IMG/VR virus record: IMGVR_UViG_3300035703_000189
Location: 1-40,014 of that record
Length of the DNA stretch: 40,014 nt
Strand: one strand, 5' to 3'
Origin: a virus
Part shown: positions 15,758-24,000 of the stretch, piece after piece
Numbering within the stretch: position 1 is the stretch's first letter
Layout: each line of letters opens with the position of its first letter
The notes under the pieces: model-generated
The model's database searches: none
What the model was told of the DNA's origin: nothing
The model's input: only the letters and a program-made list of their open reading frames with translations
Program-made: the position numbers and the translations under genes

Positions 15758-16008
15758 ATGTTGGCTCTAATCGTCAGCTCGCCGGCGAGTTCGGCGGCAA
15801 ATACATCACCGCGGCCGACGGTACGGTGAGCGGCAACTGGATGGAGATCCATGCCGTCTCGACGTCGATCCTGTCGGGCTGCACGTCCAACATCACCGGA
15901 TTGGGCTCTGGCGTGACCATACAGGCCGGCGATTCGATCTCCGGTGTGTTCACCTCGCTCGCTCTGAGCAGCGGCGGTATCGTGGCGTACAACCGCAAGT
16001 GGGTCTAA
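15754..16008 (+). CDS. Small beta-rich virion protein
   Basis: 84 residues from ATG 15754 (ATGA overlap with the previous stop); longer in-frame starts inside the neighbour are unlikely. The sequence is Ser/Gly/Thr-rich with strands NWMEIHAVST, SGVTIQAGDSISGVFTSLAL and GGIVAYNRKWV. This 'G.W..I...t..............aGd.I.G.FtsL.L.sG.viAYn' pattern is widespread in phages next to capsid genes and may be a capsid decoration or head-fibre component. No enzyme motif. Confidence 0.65.
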   Translation: MNVGSNRQLAGEFGGKYITAADGTVSGNWMEIHAVSTSILSGCTSNITGLGSGVTIQAGDSISGVFTSLALSSGGIVAYNRKWV

Positions 16009-16011
16009 TCA

Positions 16012-16245
16012 ATGAGACTGGGACTAGGCCTCGGCGTTGACGTCCAGCGGTTCGCTGGCGGCGGCGGCGGTGCGGACTATCCCATACTGCGGCGCGACTT
16101 GCTGCAGGAGGATGACTTCTTCGTTCTGCTGGAGGACAGCGACAAGATCGTCATCACCTTCGGCACCTTCGACTCTTTAGACTTGGAGAACGGGGACTTC
16201 CTGCTCCAAGAGGACACAGGCAAACTCATCATCCAAGCAAACTAA
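16012..16245 (+). CDS. Small acidic repeat protein
   Basis: 77 residues with a Gly-rich N-terminus (FAGGGGGADYP) and an acidic C-terminal half containing an internal imperfect repeat: LLQEDDFFVLLEDSDKIVI and FLLQEDTGKLIIQ. The 'LLLEDG'-type beta repeats occur in small phage structural proteins encoded near fibres. Function unknown; 3-nt spacing to both neighbours supports operon membership. Confidence 0.6.
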   Translation: MRLGLGLGVDVQRFAGGGGGADYPILRRDLLQEDDFFVLLEDSDKIVITFGTFDSLDLENGDFLLQEDTGKLIIQAN

Positions 16246-16248
16246 CTT

Positions 16249-17901
16249 ATGGCAGACACGAAAATCACGGCCTTGGCGGCCATCACTACGGTTGATCCGG
16301 CAGCGGACGTGCTGCCGATTGTGGACATCTCGGATACGTCCATGGCTGCATCGGGCACCACGAAGAAGATCACCAGCAACCAGATCCTGGGAGCCGGCGG
16401 CACCGCCACCCTCGCCTCCGCCACCATCACCGGCGATCTGACGGTGGATACGAACACTCTAAAGGTGGATTCGGCGAACAATCGGGTGGGTATTGTTAAG
16501 ACGACCCCGGCATATCCGTTGGATGTCGGTGGCCGCATCTCGTACTCTGGAGCGATTGGAGAAGGTGCTGATACTACTGTTTCCTCCAGTGGAACTGCGC
16601 TGTTCTTTGGAAATTCAGCAGCGTGGACTGAGGCTCAATTTTATGCCGGTGGAAACTCACAGTATCGAATTCAGTCTGCCGGCGTCTTCACTTGGTACGA
16701 CGGCGCTGGTGGCACCCGAATGACCCTGAACTCCACGGGGCTGGGCGTGGGGGCGAGTCCGACTGGATACGGCATACTTGCGCTAAAGAAAGACAACACC
16801 AGCTCTCCTCCGTACATTGTCTTGGACAATCGCGGAACCGGAGCAAGCGATACCAACACCTACACTCAGGGCGGTATTCTGTTCGGTGCGTATCGTGATG
16901 TCAGCAATCCTGCCTACATTGCGAGCATTACTGTTGAGCGTAAATCAGCCGCAGGTGGCGCATCATCGACTGGCGATTTGATTTTTGGAACTGCGGCAAC
17001 TCCTACAACTGGAGCGGCTACCGAGCGATTCCGCATCGACTCCGCCGGCAACGTCGGCGTGGGGGTTACGCCGAGTGCGTGGAAGACGAACCACAAAGCA
17101 ATCCAATTTGGACCATATAGCACAGGGTACTCTTCAATCTATACAGACGATGCAGCAAACACTTGGTTTAACTCTCTCAATTTTCAGAGCGCGACAACTC
17201 GACAGTATGTTTCCACCGGAAATGCTGCTGCTTATCGACTAACTGTAAACGGTCAGCATCAATGGTACACTGATTCAGTTGGTGGTGTTGCAGGTGGTAC
17301 TGTATCCTTCACCCAAGCGATGACGCTCGACGCGAGCGGGAATCTGTTGGTGGGGACGACTACGGCACCAGCCTATGCCGCATTTAAAGCGAATGTTACT
17401 GGCGGAATCCAAATGACAGGATCTTCCACTGGGACAGCTATCGTTTCTCGTGATGGAACAAATCTCAATGCTTATCTTTCCCTTGGCTCGTCTTTTGGAG
17501 TAGCAAACTCGTATGATATTGGGCTTGTAATTTCAAATATCGCAGCCGCCGCAAGCAAACAGATTAATATTGTAAATAGAACTGGTGGTGTCTATCTTGC
17601 AGATGGTGCTACATCTTGGACCGCTGTGTCAGACGAGCGTTTCAAAGACATAATTGAGCCGATTACCAACGCTGTTTCAAAGGTTGGCTCGCTTCGATCT
17701 GTTATTGGCAAGTTTAAGACTGACGCGGAAGGCACTCGCCGTTCGTTCCTGATTGCTCAAGACGTTCAATTGGTTCTTCCTGAGGCGGTCGATGCGTCTA
17801 AATCAGATAAGCTTGGAGTGGCCTACACGGATGTCATTCCGCTGCTGGTTGCCGCCATCAAGGAACTCACTGCTGAAGTCAACGCTCTAAAGAACGCCTA
17901 A
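16249..17901 (+). CDS. Tail fibre/appendage with self-cleaving S74 intramolecular chaperone
   Basis: 550 residues. Residues 1-100 (MADTKITALAAITTVDPAAD ...) are a Thr/Ala-rich head common in phage appendages. The shaft is a series of beta modules with recurring T(E)RFRIDSAGNVGVG and MTLDASGNLLVGTT sequences. The last 90 residues are the S74 endosialidase chaperone: SDERFK with Ser461 and Lys466 at the Ser-Lys dyad spacing, then SFLIAQDVQLVLPEAV and a C-terminal helix (IPLLVAAIKELTAEVNAL). The chaperone trimerises the fibre and cuts itself off before S461. The shaft DNA from about 16.55 to 17.85 kb is clearly AT-richer than the genome, a sign of recent exchange. Confidence 0.88.
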   Translation: MADTKITALAAITTVDPAADVLPIVDISDTSMAASGTTKKITSNQILGAGGTATLASATITGDLTVDTNTLKVDSANNRVGIVKTTPAYPLDVGGRISYSGAIGEGADTTVSSSGTALFFGNSAAWTEAQFYAGGNSQYRIQSAGVFTWYDGAGGTRMTLNSTGLGVGASPTGYGILALKKDNTSSPPYIVLDNRGTGASDTNTYTQGGILFGAYRDVSNPAYIASITVERKSAAGGASSTGDLIFGTAATPTTGAATERFRIDSAGNVGVGVTPSAWKTNHKAIQFGPYSTGYSSIYTDDAANTWFNSLNFQSATTRQYVSTGNAAAYRLTVNGQHQWYTDSVGGVAGGTVSFTQAMTLDASGNLLVGTTTAPAYAAFKANVTGGIQMTGSSTGTAIVSRDGTNLNAYLSLGSSFGVANSYDIGLVISNIAAAASKQINIVNRTGGVYLADGATSWTAVSDERFKDIIEPITNAVSKVGSLRSVIGKFKTDAEGTRRSFLIAQDVQLVLPEAVDASKSDKLGVAYTDVIPLLVAAIKELTAEVNALKNA

Positions 17902-17902
17902 T

Positions 17903-18280
17903 ATGAACATCTCCATTGTCTGGATCATCGAACGCCTTCTCGTTAAGCCGACCGAAGGCACTCTTACCGACGTTGTGATTAACGCCGACTGGCGATGCAA
18001 CGGCACTCAGGATAACTACAGCGGAACCTGCTACGGCAGCGCGTCGTTCGCGCCTCCTACCGAGAACTTCACGCCTTACGAGGATCTGACCGAGCAGCAG
18101 GTGCTGGATTGGTGCTTCGCCAATGGCGTGGACAAGACCGCAATCGAAGCGAACGTCACCGCGCAGATCGAGAACCAGATCAATCCTCCGGTCATCGCTC
18201 CGCCGCTGCCGTGGGTGCCGGTTCCCGAGCCGGTTGTTGTTGCGCCCGAAGCTCCCGTTGTCGAAGCTCCTGCCGCATGA
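17903..18280 (+). CDS. Fibre-associated protein with Pro/Val-rich tail
   Basis: 125 residues, 1 nt after the fibre gene. The N-terminus is ISIVWIIERLLVKPTEGTLTDVVINADWRC; the middle has DLTEQQVLDWCFANGVDKTAIEANV; the last 30 residues are Pro/Val/Ala-rich and disordered (VPVPEPVVVAPEAPVVEAPAA). The 'V..A.WR..........GS..F......ftPy.dLTE.qVl.Wv' layout recurs in phage genes next to fibres; function unknown. It may be a fibre-linked or assembly protein. Confidence 0.65.
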   Translation: MNISIVWIIERLLVKPTEGTLTDVVINADWRCNGTQDNYSGTCYGSASFAPPTENFTPYEDLTEQQVLDWCFANGVDKTAIEANVTAQIENQINPPVIAPPLPWVPVPEPVVVAPEAPVVEAPAA

Positions 18281-18426
18281 TCAAGATCGAACTCAGCACC
18301 GAGCAGGTGAATAGCCTCCTCCAACTCATCGACATCGCCATCAAAGCCGGTGGCTACCAGAACGCCAAGGTAGGCGTTCCTCTGGCCGACATCATCCTCA
18401 ACGCTGCCCAACCAAAGCCCGAGTAA
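18277..18426 (+). CDS. Small conserved phage protein
   Basis: 49 residues from ATG 18277 (ATGA overlap). The sequence begins IKIELSTEQVNSLLQLIDIAIK and ends ADIILNAAQPKPE: one amphipathic helix hairpin with no membrane segment. Very similar short proteins are frequent before holins in phage genomes; function unknown. A longer in-frame ORF from 18109 lies over the previous gene and is not credible. Confidence 0.65.
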   Translation: MIKIELSTEQVNSLLQLIDIAIKAGGYQNAKVGVPLADIILNAAQPKPE

Positions 18427-18430
18427 AACA

Positions 18431-18610
18431 ATGGACGCGACCAGTCATGGCGGTGGATTCGGAGGTATCGTTGGGTTGCTGGGAACAGCGACCGTGGCAA
18501 TGGTCGCATCCTACATCCCTGAACTCACCGAGTGGACTAGGTTCCTAACCGCCCTCGCTGCCCTAATCGCCGCCATCACGGCCCTCTACAAAGCCATCAA
18601 AAAGAAATGA
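18431..18610 (+). CDS. Small membrane protein, holin-like
   Basis: 59 residues: Gly-rich N-terminus, a hydrophobic segment at 13-29 (IVGLLGTATVAMVASYI), a short polar turn (PELTEWTR) and a second segment at 38-53 (FLTALAALIAAITALY), ending in KAIKKK. Two helices with a basic tail match class II holin or antiholin topology. It overlaps the next membrane protein by ATGA, suggesting a holin/antiholin pair. The lysis role is inferred. Confidence 0.65.
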   Translation: MDATSHGGGFGGIVGLLGTATVAMVASYIPELTEWTRFLTALAALIAAITALYKAIKKK

Positions 18611-18786
18611 ACCCCAACGTCGCCTCACTCATCCGCCACGGCCTCAGCGCCGCCGGCGGCTTCCTCGTCGCAAAGGGCATGGTCTCCTTCGATCAAGTCA
18701 ATGAGATCGCCGGTGCGGTCATCACTTTGGCCGGCATCGGATGGTCCGTTTTCAAGAACAAGAAGGCCGAGAAAAAGTCCGAGTGA
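18607..18786 (+). CDS. Putative holin (Pam3-gp28-like)
   Basis: 59 residues: MNPNVASLIRHGLSAAGGFL, VAKGMVS, then VNEIAGAVITLAGIGWSVF and a Lys/Glu tail (KNKKAEKKSE). The 'N..VASLIRhgL...GG.LVAKG......v.eIaGa..tLaGigWSv' pattern matches small phage holins that I know as the Pam3-gp28 family. Two amphipathic/hydrophobic segments, positive tail. It would permeabilise the inner membrane to release the transglycosylase encoded at 37096. Confidence 0.75.
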   Translation: MNPNVASLIRHGLSAAGGFLVAKGMVSFDQVNEIAGAVITLAGIGWSVFKNKKAEKKSE

Positions 18787-18956
18787 ACTGGATCTACCAG
18801 ATCCTCAAGGCCCTGCTCGACTGGTTCCGAGAAACACCACCCACCGATGTGCAACATGGTAAAGCTCCCGAGGCCCTCAAAAGCGATCTGGCTGATCGCA
18901 TTGCTGACCTGCCTGGGCTGCCAGGTGACGAAGGTGGTCCTGGTCCCTTCCGGTGA
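18783..18956 (+). CDS. Small lysis-cassette protein overlapping a lipoprotein gene
   Basis: 57 residues from GTG 18783 (GTGA overlap). N-terminal amphipathic helix (NWIYQILKALLDWFRE), then ALKSDLADRIADL and a Pro/Gly-rich end (PGLPGDEGGPGPFR). Its second half is read in another frame by the lipoprotein gene at 18847. This nested layout recalls Rz/Rz1 spanins, but a clear N-terminal transmembrane anchor is missing, so the spanin role is doubtful. Confidence 0.6.
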   Translation: MNWIYQILKALLDWFRETPPTDVQHGKAPEALKSDLADRIADLPGLPGDEGGPGPFR

Positions 18957-19077
18957 TCCGGTGATGCTGGCCAAGCCGGTGAAGGCCAGCGTGTACGGAT
19001 TCGACAAAGACAAGAAGCTGGTGGGGCCGTCCACGGTGACGCTGCCTGCCGGTTGGTATGTGCTGCCCAAGCAATGA
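18847..19077 (+). CDS. Small lipoprotein (lysis cassette)
   Basis: 76 residues; ATG 18856 would give a neater signal peptide. Basic N-terminus (KLPRPSK), hydrophobic core (AIWLIALLTCLG) and a lipobox-like CLGC give a lipid-anchored Cys at residue 25. The mature part, VVLVPSGDPVMLAKPVKASVYGFD ... STVTLPAGWYVLP, is a beta-rich sequence I recognise as common in phage genes after the holin. It starts inside the previous gene, out of frame, reminiscent of Rz1. Outer-membrane attachment would imply a diderm host. Confidence 0.72.
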   Translation: MCNMVKLPRPSKAIWLIALLTCLGCQVTKVVLVPSGDPVMLAKPVKASVYGFDKDKKLVGPSTVTLPAGWYVLPKQ

Positions 19078-19319
19078 TCAACTACAAGGGCAACAAGTTC
19101 TCGGGCTACAACAAGCCCAAGCGCACGCCGGGCGAGAACAAGAAGTTCGCTGTCCTTGCCAAGGAAGGCGACAAGGTCGCTCTCGTGCGTTTCGGAGACC
19201 CGGACATGACGATCAAGAAGCACATCCCGGAGCGGCGTGCATCCTTCCGCGCCCGTCATGGTTGTGACGAGCCGGGCACCAAACTCTCCGCCAAGTATTG
19301 GGCGTGTAAATCCTGGTAG
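19074..19319 (+). CDS. Small basic conserved phage protein (DUF5872-like)
   Basis: 81 residues from ATG 19074 (ATGA overlap). KFSGYNKPKRTPGENKKFAV, LAKEGDKVALVRFGD, then RRASFRARHGCDE and SAKYWACKSW reproduce the pattern 'K...GfNkPK.TP....k..vLaKeGdKv.liRFGd......RR.SFrARH.c......sa.yWsckvW' of a widespread phage/virion-associated small protein. Function not established to my knowledge. Here it precedes the adaptor gene. Confidence 0.7.
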   Translation: MINYKGNKFSGYNKPKRTPGENKKFAVLAKEGDKVALVRFGDPDMTIKKHIPERRASFRARHGCDEPGTKLSAKYWACKSW

Positions 19320-19322
19320 CCA

Positions 19323-20249
19323 ATGAGAACCGTCACCTACGACTACGTGCTGCAACGCGCCTGTGAGCTCACTGGGCGCGTTTTCTCCACCCTAACGACC
19401 GAGGAGTCCAACTTCTTCCGCACGTTCATCTCCATGTCACTGCGGAGTGCCTGGGAGTGCTTCGATTGGCCCGAGCAGACGGTGTACGAGCAGCAGTACT
19501 TCGCGGCCGACTACAACCCGGCCCAGCTCTATTCAGCCGGCATGGTGGTCTACTTCAAGACCGAGCAGAAGTACTACCAGTACGTCGGCTCGATCAACTC
19601 CGGCAATCCCCCGACCACCGGAGGCCCTGGTGGCACGCTCAATGCCCAGTACTGGTCCGAGGCACTGCCCGACTACGGCAACAACGACGGCGACTGGGAT
19701 GCGGCGACCACCTACACCATCGGGCAGATCGTTCTCTACCCCGACACCCAGCGGCACTACCAGCTCTACGCCACGGCACCGGCCGGCACCGTCCCGACCA
19801 ACTCGGTCTACTGGGGCGTGCTAAACAAGTTCCTGCGCAATATCTCGCAAACCAACAACCCCGACGGCACAACCCGGGCTGTCCCCATCGGCGAGACCTT
19901 CTCAGTCTGGCCGGGAGACCCCCGTGTGTCCTGGCGCCAGCAGGAGGTGACCTACACCTTCACCGACGACGGTGTGTTGGTTGGGGAGCAGTTGCCCTAC
20001 GTCTGGCTGGAGTTCCGCAAGACCCCTCCGTTGTTGGCCAATGCTGCCGAGGCTAGTGCCTACGATTTCCCCTACCGCTTCTGCGAGATCTGCGCACTCA
20101 AGGCAGCCGGCCAGATGCTCCGGGTCGACGGCAAGATCGACCTGGGCAACCAGTTCCTTGAGTTAGGAGAGGTTGAACTGACCAAGGAGATCGACAAGGT
20201 GGCGCTCCAGGAGAAATATGTCCGGCAGATAATCGTACCGTCCCGGTGA
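19323..20249 (+). CDS. Head-tail adaptor-like protein with two CBM5/12-like inserts
   Basis: 308 residues. The N-terminal helices (YDYVLQRACELTGRVFSTLT ... ISMSLRSAWECFDWP) and C-terminal helices (ALKAAGQMLRVDGKIDLGNQ ... LQEKYVRQIIVPSR) look like the helical body of T7 gp11/P22 gp4-type adaptors. Between them are two short beta modules at about residues 64-114 and 125-167 with YNPAQLYSAGMVVYF...YYQYV...NPPTTG...YW and WDAATTYTIGQIVLY...HYQLY...VPTNSVYWG, the W/Y-G-V-Y-Y pattern of chitin/cellulose-binding CBM5/12 domains. It directly precedes the nozzle gene, as in podoviruses. Confidence 0.65.
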   Translation: MRTVTYDYVLQRACELTGRVFSTLTTEESNFFRTFISMSLRSAWECFDWPEQTVYEQQYFAADYNPAQLYSAGMVVYFKTEQKYYQYVGSINSGNPPTTGGPGGTLNAQYWSEALPDYGNNDGDWDAATTYTIGQIVLYPDTQRHYQLYATAPAGTVPTNSVYWGVLNKFLRNISQTNNPDGTTRAVPIGETFSVWPGDPRVSWRQQEVTYTFTDDGVLVGEQLPYVWLEFRKTPPLLANAAEASAYDFPYRFCEICALKAAGQMLRVDGKIDLGNQFLELGEVELTKEIDKVALQEKYVRQIIVPSR

Positions 20250-20250
20250 T

Positions 20251-23070
20251 ATGCCTGACCTACCTCAAATCGGTGCAATCGACGATGGATTCGTTGGAGT
20301 GGTATCGCGGATTGACCCTGCGCTGATCCCGGCCTCCTACGTTTCCAACGCCGTCAACCGACGCTTCGAGGATCAGGTCATTAAGAACCGCTGGGGCATT
20401 GTGCAGCCCAAGTGGGGCGGTAAGTGGGAGCTGCTGAACCGCGTGGTGACGGTGACCTCCAACTCTGTTTCCACAGTCCCTGTCAGCGGCACGCCCATCC
20501 CTCAGAACGCAAGCATCTCCTCGGACCCAGTCGCCAACGTGCTGGTCTTTTCCAACGGCACCCGATGCCTCTTGGATGATGGGACCAACTGCGTGATGTC
20601 GACCGCAGCACTGGCTTTCACAGGGGCTCCGGTCAACCGCACCGTTCAGTTCTACAACCAGACACTGCCCTTCGAGGACATCCTCGGCGTCCTGCCCTAC
20701 CGCGACCCGGACACCGGGGCCAATGCACTTCTGGTAGCAGTCAACGAGGCCCGGGCCTCCGACGGTGGTCAGGGTAAGGTCTGGTGCATCCGGCCCAACC
20801 AGTCGCCCGTGGAAGTGTCCATGAACGGGCACGACATCTACCTGCCGGTGCGCCTCATTCAAGCCACCAACGGCGTGGTCATGCTGCGCCCGGGCAACGC
20901 CCGATACTACTTCTCAAGCGCCTCAGGAATCTACGACTCCATCCTGATGGAGGACGGGAGCCAGATCCTGTGCGAGGACTCCACGGTGCTTTCGGACGAG
21001 GACTCCACGCAGATCAACCTGAACGTGGTGCCCGACCTTACCACGGGCGATATCGTGACCATCGGTGGTGTGGGTGACGTGGCTCCCCTCTGGACTGCAA
21101 CACCGGGTTCTGGTCAAGGCTTCCAGTTCTTTGTCAACGTGGTCAACGAGGAGGTCTCGCTTCACCTGACATTGGTTGATGCTCGGGCCGGCACAAACGC
21201 CTTGCCGCTCAGTCCTGAGAACAACGCCCGCTACTACATTGAGCGCTCTGCCAACCTGACCGGCTACGACCTGGCGCAAGACATCGTCGACAACCTGAAC
21301 GACGGGATGCCCATCCTGATGCAGGGCAACGCCACGTTCCCGTCGGCGCTCGACGCCGGGTTCGACCGCATTCCGTCTACGCTGTCCATCGTTGGCTCTG
21401 ACTCCACCGGAGACACGCTGACGGTCTACAACCACAACTTCATCCCGGGCGATCAGGTCTCAATCTCGAACGTGGTGGGTAGCGCCACGGTCAACAACCA
21501 GATCTACTACGTCTACCCGGTCGACAACAACACGCTGAAGCTCTTCAGCGGCACGACCGAGGAGACCGACTCGCTGAACGACGCTGGCCGCGCCATCATC
21601 CAGCTCACGACCACCGGCACGTCGCCTAACATCACGATCAGCGCGGTCACAATCCTCAATCAGGGTTCCGGCTACCTCTCGGCCCCGGTGATCACGGTCT
21701 CCGGCACGTCCAGTGTGGCCGCCAGTCTGACCGCTACCGTCACCAATGGCATTGTCAGTGCGGTCACCATCGTCAATGCGGGCACCTACTCGACCACACC
21801 CACGGTCTCGGTGGCCATGCCCTCCACGCTGGTCGACGTGGACAACAACAACATCACCGGCAGCATCAAGCGCTCGAGTGCTTCCGGTTCCTCGGTGCCC
21901 CCGGGTCGCGAGGGCCTGTACTTCCAGAACCGCCTACTGCTGCTCTACGGCAACGACTACCTGGCCGTCTCCGACGTGCTGGACCCGCTGCACTACAGCC
22001 CGGTGCTCAACGAGTTCAAGCTCAACACCGGTAGCAATGATCGGGTGGTTGCTCTGTACCCGTTCAACACTACCACGCTGCTGGTCTTCAAGGAACGCTC
22101 GGTGCTGGCCGTGGAGAACCTCTACGGCGACCTGTCGACCACCCGGCTGACCGAGATCACCCGGGAGTTCGGCTGCGTGTCTCAGGCTTCCATCGCAGGC
22201 ACAGGCTCCGACGTCATCTTCCTCTCCCAACGCGGCATAATCAGCCTGCGCCAGACCGAGTTTGGTATCAGTCAGTCGGTGGTTCTGCCCCTCTCCGACC
22301 AGATCCAGAACATCGTCGACGACATCGACCAGGCCTACTGGGGCAACGCCTGTGCGACCTACTTCGCCAACCGCTACATCCTGAGCGTGCCCGTCGAGGG
22401 CGGTGACGGTAGCAACCAGCGCACGCTGGTCTACAACTTCCTGAACAAGGCCTGGGAAGGCTACTGGGAGGGCTCGCTACTCGTTCCGCGGTTCTGGTGC
22501 CGTGTCATTGTGGCAGGCACCGACACGCTCTGCTGGGCCGATGAGAGTGGCCTGATCCACCAGTTCGACCCGCTCGGTCTCGTGGACGTCAACCTGGCCG
22601 GCAACCTCATCCAGATGTCGACCGAGGTCCGCTTCCGCGGCTACACCGGGGAGGACAACGTCGACCACAAGCAGTGGACTGACATCCAGTTCGAGCTAGG
22701 CAACTGGAACACCCGCTATTCCATCACCGCGCAGTTCGACGGTGTGAACGAGTCCTACGTGGTCGCAACCGATCAGACCAAGGATCGCACGGCCTACTAC
22801 ACCTACGGCAGTGGCACCTACAACACGAACAACACCGCCGACAACTTCCTAGCCCCGTACCGCGAGGACTACTCGGTGACCACCCAGTTCCGCTGCGGCA
22901 ACAACGGCTGGAAGGCCGGCCTGCACCAGTTCTTCAGCCACAAGGCTCGCCTGCGCAAGCACTCGGCCTCTGTGCAGCCCCTGATCACCACCGACCAGGG
23001 GTCTCTCGACATCTACAGCGCCAAGGTCATCGGCATTGCATTCCGACTCTACGGCAAGAACGACGTCTAA
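20251..23070 (+). CDS. Tail nozzle / stabilisation protein (P22 gp10 / T7 gp12-like)
   Basis: 939 residues, beta-rich throughout. DGGF-like IDDGFVGVVSRIDPALIPAS and NRRFEDQVIKNRWGI open the protein. The second half has the platform/propeller signature REGLYFQNRLLLLYGNDYLA, VSDVLDPLHYS, LLVFKERSVLAVENL, REFGCVSQASI, DVIFLSQRGI and RTLVYNFLNKAWEGY. These blocks are typical of phage stabilisation/nozzle proteins closing short tails. An insert at about residues 415-520 is a Ser/Thr/Val-rich beta module (GTSPNITISAVTILNQGSGY). It forms the tail tip with the adaptor upstream. Confidence 0.75.
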   Translation: MPDLPQIGAIDDGFVGVVSRIDPALIPASYVSNAVNRRFEDQVIKNRWGIVQPKWGGKWELLNRVVTVTSNSVSTVPVSGTPIPQNASISSDPVANVLVFSNGTRCLLDDGTNCVMSTAALAFTGAPVNRTVQFYNQTLPFEDILGVLPYRDPDTGANALLVAVNEARASDGGQGKVWCIRPNQSPVEVSMNGHDIYLPVRLIQATNGVVMLRPGNARYYFSSASGIYDSILMEDGSQILCEDSTVLSDEDSTQINLNVVPDLTTGDIVTIGGVGDVAPLWTATPGSGQGFQFFVNVVNEEVSLHLTLVDARAGTNALPLSPENNARYYIERSANLTGYDLAQDIVDNLNDGMPILMQGNATFPSALDAGFDRIPSTLSIVGSDSTGDTLTVYNHNFIPGDQVSISNVVGSATVNNQIYYVYPVDNNTLKLFSGTTEETDSLNDAGRAIIQLTTTGTSPNITISAVTILNQGSGYLSAPVITVSGTSSVAASLTATVTNGIVSAVTIVNAGTYSTTPTVSVAMPSTLVDVDNNNITGSIKRSSASGSSVPPGREGLYFQNRLLLLYGNDYLAVSDVLDPLHYSPVLNEFKLNTGSNDRVVALYPFNTTTLLVFKERSVLAVENLYGDLSTTRLTEITREFGCVSQASIAGTGSDVIFLSQRGIISLRQTEFGISQSVVLPLSDQIQNIVDDIDQAYWGNACATYFANRYILSVPVEGGDGSNQRTLVYNFLNKAWEGYWEGSLLVPRFWCRVIVAGTDTLCWADESGLIHQFDPLGLVDVNLAGNLIQMSTEVRFRGYTGEDNVDHKQWTDIQFELGNWNTRYSITAQFDGVNESYVVATDQTKDRTAYYTYGSGTYNTNNTADNFLAPYREDYSVTTQFRCGNNGWKAGLHQFFSHKARLRKHSASVQPLITTDQGSLDIYSAKVIGIAFRLYGKNDV

Positions 23071-23076
23071 ACCACC

Positions 23077-24000
23077 ATGCCACTCTTTGTAACTGTCACC
23101 CCGGGCACCACGGTCAGCTCAACCACCACGCTGTCGGCCTCGACACTCAACCTCCTGGGCACGCCCAGTATCGACATCACCGGCTCGGTCGACGGCGGTA
23201 CACTCTCGGTGGCCGATGGTTCGCTCGGGCTATCAAAGTTCTCCGCAATCACTGGAAGTCGACTCATTGGCAATGGTAGCCCGGTATCAGCCTACCCTAC
23301 GGAGCTTGCATCCACTGACCTAGCCTTTGCGCCCGGCACGATCAACATCGGCACCGGGGCTGTGACCACCGCCAAGCTGGCCGACTCCTCGTCAACCACC
23401 ACCGGAGTCACCTACGCCAAGATCCAGCACGTTGCCGATGCGCGGTTGCTGGGCCGCTCTTCAGGCACTGCCGGCGTGGTTCAAGAGCTGACTGTCGGCA
23501 GTGGTTTGAGCCTATCTGGAGGTGCTTTGACCAACGGCATCCTGCGGTATACGACAGCGCTGAAGGATCTTCCTGGTGCTGGAGATGCGAGTCAAACGGT
23601 GCAATGGAAGACCAGTCTGACCGAGCTTCCTGCTGTCGTTTCATCGACGCTGCCTCAGTTCATTCGTGTGGTGCTGCGTTGCAAGACCAACGACGGCGAC
23701 TTTGTTGTAGGCAATGAGCTTGACGTTACTAGCGTTGTGATGGATCAGGCGTGGAATAGCGCCAATTTGGAGTCTGTTTATCCGATCAATGTCTGCACTG
23801 GGATGGAGTCTGCCAGCACGACCAACATTTTCTTGAACGTGTTTTTCGCAAAGCAAGATCCCGGAAACCGTGCTTTTACTGGAACAAGCAACGCGTTCTC
23901 TCAGATCACATACCTCAACAGCACCGGCTCGCGTGTTGTTCTCACCCGTGCCAACTGGCAGGTGCGAGCCTATCTGATGTACGCCTCTACCTGGGCATGA
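23077..24000 (+). CDS. Tail fibre/spike protein
   Basis: 307 residues. The N-terminal 165 residues are Thr/Ser/Gly-rich beta repeats, including VTYAKIQHVADARLLGRSSG and LTVGSGLSLSGG, a module also found twice in the large fibre at 33603. The C-terminal 140 residues (LPQFIRVVLRCKTNDGDFVV ... FFAKQDPG ... RVVLTRANWQVRAYLMYAS) form a compact beta domain that may be the receptor-binding head. It lies between the nozzle and ejection genes. Fibre identity is good; receptor unknown. Confidence 0.75.
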   Translation: MPLFVTVTPGTTVSSTTTLSASTLNLLGTPSIDITGSVDGGTLSVADGSLGLSKFSAITGSRLIGNGSPVSAYPTELASTDLAFAPGTINIGTGAVTTAKLADSSSTTTGVTYAKIQHVADARLLGRSSGTAGVVQELTVGSGLSLSGGALTNGILRYTTALKDLPGAGDASQTVQWKTSLTELPAVVSSTLPQFIRVVLRCKTNDGDFVVGNELDVTSVVMDQAWNSANLESVYPINVCTGMESASTTNIFLNVFFAKQDPGNRAFTGTSNAFSQITYLNSTGSRVVLTRANWQVRAYLMYASTWA

